Below are positions 6,027-9,770 of a stretch of 9,770 nt of DNA, in pieces. The stretch's first letter is position 1. Each line of letters starts with the position of its first letter. The stretch lies in assembly GCA_017861415.1 (NCBI GenBank), contig JAGFXS010000046.1:1-9770 (forward strand), written 5' to 3'. The notes beneath the pieces are model-generated. The model saw only the letters and a list, made by a program, of their open reading frames with translations, was not told the DNA's origin and did not search any database. A program made the position numbers and the translations under genes. The DNA comes from Bacillota bacterium. Its GTDB lineage: Bacteria > Bacillota > Clostridia > Oscillospirales > Oscillospiraceae.

Positions 6027-7073
6027 ATGGATGCACTCTTATGGCAGGAGAAATCTCTCTCCCTGCTGGATCAGACCAAATACCCCCGGGAGGAGGTTTG
6101 GTATGAAAACAAGGACTACCGCAAGGTGCTGGAGCTTCTGAGGACTCCCGCTGTTGAAGGGGATACCATCATTGCCATCGCCGGAGCCTATGCCTATTGC
6201 CTTGCCGCCATTGAGCTGGAAAACGCCCCCGATCTCTTCCAGCAGCTGAGCCGGGTCAAGGAGACGCTCCTGTCTGACCATCCCCGCTGCCTGCCCCTAA
6301 AAGACGCCATGAGCCGCATGGACAAAGTCTGGGAACAATACCGCAACTCCCCGGAGCTCATCGTGGCCTTTCAGGCCATGGCCGTCACCGTTCACCGGCA
6401 GGATGTCATCGCCGCACGGGCCACCAGCAGAGAGGGCCGGGAGATCATGCCCGACGAGGCCATTGTAGTACTCTCCTGCCGGAATGTGTTCCATGCCGGT
6501 ACGCAAGGCGGCCCTCTGGGGGTTTTGCGTAGCGCCAAGTCAAAAAACCGGGTTTCAAAAGTATTTCTCTGCGAAAATCGGCCCCATTTAGAGGGCGCCT
6601 CTATGGTGGCGAAAGAGCTGTCTGCCTTAGAGATTCCCACCGCCCTGATTCCCGACCATGCCGCTGCCGCCCTGATGCCTCGCCGCTCCTGCGATCTGGT
6701 ACTCATCGAGGGGCTGCGTATGGCTGCCAACGGGGATCTTCTGGCCGGACCGGGCACCTATGAGCTGGCCATCGCCGCCTATTTCCATAGCATTCCCGTC
6801 TATGCCACTATCCGAATGGCGGATTGGGACACCTCTGTTCCCGATGGGGAGTCCTTCCCCAAGGAGGATATGGACCCCACCCTGGTTCCTGCCCTATACA
6901 GCGAGGCTGGCCTGCCAGAGGGGGTGGAGGCGTGGTGCCCTCAATACGACATGCTACCGAGCTACCTCTTTAACGGACTAATGACGGAAAAGGGGTTGGT
7001 TTTCCCGCCTTATCCAGAGACCCTGCCCGAAGCCCTGACTAGGACTGCGGACAAACCCGTCTTATTTCTCTGA
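6027..7073 (+). CDS. MtnA/eIF2B-like protein (methylthioribose-1-phosphate isomerase homologue) with altered active site
   Basis: The 348-aa protein aligns along most of its length with MtnA, the aldose-ketose isomerase of methionine salvage: LLDQTKYP (13-20), KDYRKV (29-34), FLCENRPHLEGA (180-191), MAANGD (232-237) and PGTYELAIAAYFHSIPVYA (242-260). The substrate positions differ from those recalled for Bacillus subtilis MtnA: the RGAP phosphate loop is EGDT (44-47), the Gln of the ENRP segment is Glu189, the catalytic Asp of GADRIAANGD is Leu230, and the Asn-Lys before IGTY is Ala240-Gly241. Arg87 and a Cys (151, near the catalytic Cys position) may be kept. Normal isomerase activity is therefore doubtful. 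No other methionine-salvage gene is nearby. It has its own promoter and is the only plus-strand gene. Its stop overlaps murF tail to tail by 35 bp. It may be annotated elsewhere as eIF2B-like or MtnA; the true role is unknown. Confidence 0.85.
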   Translation: MDALLWQEKSLSLLDQTKYPREEVWYENKDYRKVLELLRTPAVEGDTIIAIAGAYAYCLAAIELENAPDLFQQLSRVKETLLSDHPRCLPLKDAMSRMDKVWEQYRNSPELIVAFQAMAVTVHRQDVIAARATSREGREIMPDEAIVVLSCRNVFHAGTQGGPLGVLRSAKSKNRVSKVFLCENRPHLEGASMVAKELSALEIPTALIPDHAAAALMPRRSCDLVLIEGLRMAANGDLLAGPGTYELAIAAYFHSIPVYATIRMADWDTSVPDGESFPKEDMDPTLVPALYSEAGLPEGVEAWCPQYDMLPSYLFNGLMTEKGLVFPPYPETLPEALTRTADKPVLFL

Positions 7074-8427
7074 CCAAATCCTCAAATTCCATCCCGCGAG
7101 AGGCCTTGACCAGTATCACTGCTCCCTGTCTAATCAGGTTGGGCAGAATGGTCTTGGCCTCTTCTTTTGTGGGGAAGTGAAACACATCAGGTATATTGGA
7201 GCCTTCCGCAGCCTTATAGATATCCCGGGAAAGCTCTCCCACGGCCACCAAACAGTCGATGCCCAGCTTACCGGCGCACTCGCCGATGCCATGGTGCAAG
7301 GTCGGGCCGAGGACACCTAACTCAAACATATCCCCTAGGATAGCCACCTTATAGCTCCCCTCACTCTGGGCCAGCACCTCTAGAGCAGCACGCATGGACT
7401 GGGGATTGGCGTTATAGGCGTCATCCAGGATGGTAAGCCCACCCAGATTAATAACGTTCATTCTCATTTTCGTGGGCACATAGCGCCGCACCCCCGCAGC
7501 AATCTGCTGCCCGGTGATTCCATAGCGCTCCGCTACCACCGTGGCGGCCAAGACAGGATAGACCATATGCCGCCCCAGGGCGGGGATCTCTACGGGGAAC
7601 GTTTCCTTTGGGGTCCGAATCACACCATGAACCCCCTGCTCCCCACGGGTCTCCACATCCAGCGCCTGGTATGGCAGACTCCTTTCGGTCCCGTAATAGA
7701 TAGTCTCTTGTTCCAGCCTGCCCTTCAGGCTCTGAAGCATCAGGTCATCGCCATTGAGGACCGCCAGACTACTCTTATCCATAAACTCAAAGACCTCACA
7801 CTTGGCCTTCAAAATATTCTCATAGCTGCCCAGATTTTCGATATGTGCATCGCCGATGTTGGTGATAATGGCTACATCCGGCTCAACGATTTCGCTAAGG
7901 TATTCGATCTCACCGAAGTGATTCATCCCCATCTCCAGAACGCAAATCTCATGGCTGCTGTCCAGGCGGAAGAGGGTCAGAGGTAGGCCGATCTCGTTAT
8001 TAAAGTTCCCCTCGGTTTTCAGAACCTTATACTTTTCACCAAGAACTGCCGCCACCATCTCTTTGGTGGTGGTTTTTCCTACACTGCCGGTAATAGCGAT
8101 ATATGGAATGGGAAACTTTTTCCGGTAATACCGGGCCAGATTCCCTAATGCCCACTGGGTATCCTTTACCTGGATATAAAGTTTCCCCGGAAGATATCGC
8201 TCCGGCTCTCGCACCGTCAGACAGCCTGCCGCACCGCCCAGCAGGGCCTTTTCGATAAAGTCATGGCCGTCAAAGTGCTCCCCCACTAGGGGCACAAACA
8301 GTCCCCCCGCCCGGACAGAGCGGCTGTCTGTGTCCACAGAGGTGACCACCGCATCCTGTGCCGAAAGGGGCCCGATGAGCTTACCTTCTGTTGCCTCCAA
8401 TAGTTCTCTTACCGACATAGGCTCCAT
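7039..8427 (-). CDS. murF: UDP-N-acetylmuramoyl-tripeptide--D-alanyl-D-alanine ligase
   Basis: Cytoplasmic Mur ligase that joins D-Ala-D-Ala to UDP-MurNAc-tripeptide using ATP, completing the pentapeptide. The 462 aa match the family length. The N-terminal domain has the VDTDSR segment (31-36). The central ATPase domain has GSVGKTT (114-120), NFNNEIGLPL (141-150), EMGM (165-168) and NIGDAHIENLGS (190-201). The C-terminal domain has DDAYNANPQSM (335-345) and KASRGM (441-446). The start is ATG 8427, with GGGGAGG 8 nt upstream. It follows ddl by 60 nt on the same strand, so the dipeptide maker and user are probably co-transcribed. The last 35 bp overlap the 3' end of the convergent MtnA-like gene, leaving no room for a separate terminator. 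Identification is firm. Confidence 0.97.
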   Translation of the reverse strand: MEPMSVRELLEATEGKLIGPLSAQDAVVTSVDTDSRSVRAGGLFVPLVGEHFDGHDFIEKALLGGAAGCLTVREPERYLPGKLYIQVKDTQWALGNLARYYRKKFPIPYIAITGSVGKTTTKEMVAAVLGEKYKVLKTEGNFNNEIGLPLTLFRLDSSHEICVLEMGMNHFGEIEYLSEIVEPDVAIITNIGDAHIENLGSYENILKAKCEVFEFMDKSSLAVLNGDDLMLQSLKGRLEQETIYYGTERSLPYQALDVETRGEQGVHGVIRTPKETFPVEIPALGRHMVYPVLAATVVAERYGITGQQIAAGVRRYVPTKMRMNVINLGGLTILDDAYNANPQSMRAALEVLAQSEGSYKVAILGDMFELGVLGPTLHHGIGECAGKLGIDCLVAVGELSRDIYKAAEGSNIPDVFHFPTKEEAKTILPNLIRQGAVILVKASRGMEFEDLVREIRRVCPQS

Positions 8428-8487
8428 GTATTTTGCCTCCCCTTATTCTCTCCCTAACGCTGCTGGGATCAGCTTCATCTCCCGAAC
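8428..8487 (-). other. Short ddl-murF intergenic spacer
   Basis: The 60 nt contain the murF ribosome binding site. I see no terminator: only a 4-bp GCTG/CAGC pairing without a following T run, and no convincing promoter. This supports ddl-murF co-transcription. Confidence 0.5.
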
Positions 8488-9537
8488 CTATTTCCTTCGG
8501 GCCTGCTCCGACGCGGCAATAATTCGCTCGCAAAGCTCACCGTAGGATAATCCTACTGCCGCCGCCTCCTGAGGCACCAAACTGGTAGGCGTCATCCCCG
8601 GCAGAGTGTTTACCTCCAGGAAATAGATCCCACCGTCGTCCGCCACCATGAAATCCGACCGAGAATAGACAGAAAGTCCCAGTGCCCGATGAACTGTCAA
8701 GGCCGTTTGGCGGATGGACTCCTCCACCTCCGGTGTCGTCCGTCCCGGGCAGATCTCCAAGGTCGCCCCCGGCTGATATTTGCTCTCGTAATCATAAAAG
8801 GTAACCTGGGGGACGATCTCCACCGTGGGCAGGGCCCGATCCTCCAGGACACCGCAGGTAAACTCTCGGCCCTTGATGTACTGCTCTATCATCACAGTAC
8901 TGTCGTACCGAAGGGCTTCTTCCAGTGCCTCCTCTAGGGCGTTTTGATCCTTTACTATATAGACTCCCAGAGAGGAACCGCTTCGCAGCACCTTCACCAC
9001 GCAGGGGATCTCTAAAGAGTCTCGTAGCTGAGGAATCTCCTCCTTGCCGTAGGTCAAAGTCTTCCAAGCGGGCGTCAACACACCATGATCGGCAATTAGA
9101 CGCTTGGTCAGGTCCTTGTCCATGGCAATGGCGCTACCCAGATATCCGGACCCGGTATAGGGAATGCCCAAAAGGTCAAAGGCCGCCTGAACGCGTCCAT
9201 CCTCGCCGCATGCACCGTGAAGAGCTAAAAACACCATTTGGGCACAGCGGCATAGCTCTAGTACCCCAGGGCCGAAAATGCTGGTACTTTTATCCTGTCG
9301 TTCTGCCCACAGCGCATCCAGATCCGGCGCCTGTTTGCTCACAGCACGCAGGTGCTCCGGAATCTCGGCCCGAAACAGTTCATGGAGATCTCCCGTATAC
9401 CCCTCAAGGCCCAGAAACATATCCACAAAGGCGGCTTCATGCCCACGCTCACGCAAGGCTTGACAGACCATAATCCCCGTGGACAGGGAAACATTTCTCT
9501 CAGGGCTCAGCCCACCTGCAAGTACAACAATTTTCAT
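8488..9537 (-). CDS. ddl: D-alanine--D-alanine ligase
   Basis: ATP-grasp ligase that joins two D-alanines for peptidoglycan precursors in the cytosol. The 349 aa fit the longer Ddl group, with an insert of roughly 50 residues (about 41-95) compared with the short E. coli DdlB. Motifs: SPERNVSL (11-18, Glu13), LHGACGEDG (106-114), VVKVLRSGSSLGV (180-192), FYDYESKY (247-254), SRSDFM (292-297) and LEVNTLPGMTPTSL (307-320, Asn310). The omega-loop Tyr (FYDYxxKY) is the form of D-Ala-D-Ala enzymes rather than the D-Ala-D-Lac type. The usual VKP is VKV (Val183), a noticeable substitution. The start is ATG 9537, with AAAGGG about 10 nt upstream, a weaker site than those of the neighbours. murF follows directly. 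Identification is firm; the second-substrate preference is inferred. Confidence 0.96.
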   Translation of the reverse strand: MKIVVLAGGLSPERNVSLSTGIMVCQALRERGHEAAFVDMFLGLEGYTGDLHELFRAEIPEHLRAVSKQAPDLDALWAERQDKSTSIFGPGVLELCRCAQMVFLALHGACGEDGRVQAAFDLLGIPYTGSGYLGSAIAMDKDLTKRLIADHGVLTPAWKTLTYGKEEIPQLRDSLEIPCVVKVLRSGSSLGVYIVKDQNALEEALEEALRYDSTVMIEQYIKGREFTCGVLEDRALPTVEIVPQVTFYDYESKYQPGATLEICPGRTTPEVEESIRQTALTVHRALGLSVYSRSDFMVADDGGIYFLEVNTLPGMTPTSLVPQEAAAVGLSYGELCERIIAASEQARRK

Positions 9538-9640
9538 TCAGAACATACCCTTTCCATCCCCGACCTAAATAACCAGACAACCCATCCCGGGGGAACCCGT
9601 CTTTCTGACAGTCTATGAGGTTTCCTTGAGGGATACCACT

Positions 9641-9662
9641 ATCATTCATCGTGAGGAATGAT
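9641..9662. repeat. Inverted repeat upstream of ddl
   Basis: The arms ATCATTC (9641-9647) and GAATGAT (9656-9662) are perfect 7-bp inverted repeats around an 8-nt centre. It lies about 105 bp before the ddl start, so it could be an operator or a leader hairpin; no T run follows on either strand that would make it a terminator. The role is inference. Confidence 0.4.
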
Positions 9663-9670
9663 TATATAAT
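9661..9670. repeat. AT-rich 10-bp palindrome
   Basis: ATTATATAAT is its own reverse complement and contains TATAAT on both strands. No -35 box sits at 16-18 nt on either side, so calling it a promoter is not justified. It directly borders the hairpin series to its right. Confidence 0.4.
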
Positions 9671-9677
9671 GATATAG

Positions 9678-9706
9678 GGCCATGCGCCGGCATTGCCGGC
9701 GCGGCC
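9678..9706. repeat. GC-rich hairpin 1 of the right-edge series
   Basis: The arms GCGCCGGC (9684-9691) and GCCGGCGC (9695-9702) pair perfectly around ATT. Outer GGCC blocks (9678-9681 and 9703-9706) can extend the stem to 12 bp with a 2-nt AT bulge. No T run follows, so it is not a classical intrinsic terminator. Confidence 0.65.
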
Positions 9707-9716
9707 TTGAATTTAA

Positions 9717-9745
9717 GCGCTTGGGCAAGAAGTGCCCATATGCGC
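9717..9745. repeat. Hairpin 2 of the right-edge series
   Basis: TGGGCA (9722-9727) and TGCCCA (9733-9738) pair around AGAAG. Outer GCGC blocks (9717-9720 and 9742-9745) can pair after a small internal loop. It starts 11 bp after hairpin 1. Confidence 0.6.
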
Positions 9746-9751
9746 AATATA

Positions 9752-9770
9752 ATAGCCGCAGCGCGGCTAT
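9752..9770. repeat. Hairpin 3 of the right-edge series, reaching the window edge
   Basis: ATAGCCGC (9752-9759) and GCGGCTAT (9763-9770) are perfect 8-bp arms around AGC. The stem may continue beyond the window. Three hairpins within about 93 bp suggest one structured element rather than chance. Confidence 0.6.

Larger units (their letters stand above)
9538..9770. other. Non-coding region upstream of ddl, rich in inverted repeats
   Basis: No convincing ORF is present on either strand over these 233 nt. Next to ddl (9538-9640) little is visible beyond the weak ribosome binding site; no good -10/-35 pair for ddl was found. From 9641 to the right edge it is a succession of inverted repeats, described separately. 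A 7-codon minus-strand ATG frame beginning near 9559 ends at the ddl start codon, but it has no good ribosome binding site. Confidence 0.6.

Noticed and set aside
8441..8478. Eleven-codon frame (MKLIPAALGRE) between ddl and murF
   Set aside because: The purine-rich stretch upstream is too close to the ATG for a normal ribosome binding site, and there is no supporting feature.
8925..9473. Plus-strand 182-codon frame opposite ddl
   Set aside because: It is Pro/Arg/His-rich antisense of a clear D-Ala-D-Ala ligase gene, without motifs or a start signal.
9538..9561. Seven-codon leader frame ending at the ddl start (minus strand)
   Set aside because: It is too short to judge, lacks a good ribosome binding site and shows no codon pattern typical of an attenuator.
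9748..9753. TATAAT on the plus strand as a promoter leading out of the window
   Set aside because: No -35-like hexamer lies 16-18 nt upstream; the nearest TTG-containing hexamer (9721-9726) is 21 nt away.

Overview
The window looks like a chromosomal segment of a gut-type Clostridia, most likely Oscillospiraceae or a relative (Flavonifractor, Oscillibacter and Lawsonibacter are the sort of genera meant). This rests on moderately high GC, strong AGGAGG-type ribosome binding sites, tightly packed genes, and protein sequences of clostridial flavour. The genus is inference. There are ten protein genes, nine on the minus strand, and no rRNA, tRNA, CRISPR array, transposase or phage gene.

Region A (1-5921, minus strand) reads as one compact operon. 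In transcription order it holds an ABC-F ribosome-associated ATPase, two small very acidic unknown proteins (75 and 98 aa), prfA (release factor 1), tsaC (threonylcarbamoyl-AMP synthase), coaE (dephospho-CoA kinase), and an M18 aminopeptidase cut by the left edge. Junctions are 23 nt, a 4-nt ATGA overlap, 0 nt (TGA directly followed by ATG), 4 nt, a 4-nt overlap and 10 nt, so translation is probably coupled. The first five genes centre on translation: ribosome rescue or regulation, termination, and the t6A37 tRNA modification. CoaA cofactor synthesis and peptide turnover follow.

Region B (5922-7073) is a divergent intergenic region and one plus-strand gene with a good extended -10 promoter. 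The gene encodes a 348-aa relative of methylthioribose-1-phosphate isomerase (MtnA/eIF2B family). The fold signature is clear, but most active-site and substrate-binding positions are changed, so it is unlikely to be a normal MtnA. Its 3' end overlaps the 3' end of murF by 35 bp.

Region C (7039-9537, minus strand) is ddl then murF: D-Ala-D-Ala is made and then attached to the UDP-MurNAc-tripeptide in cytoplasmic peptidoglycan precursor synthesis.

Region D (9538-9770) is non-coding. It has an inverted repeat upstream of ddl, an AT-rich palindrome, and three closely spaced GC-rich hairpins running to the right edge, which resembles an interspersed structured repeat.

The best candidates for something undescribed are the two small acidic proteins between the ABC-F gene and prfA, which share a spaced aromatic/Met motif, and the MtnA-like protein with a rewritten active site.
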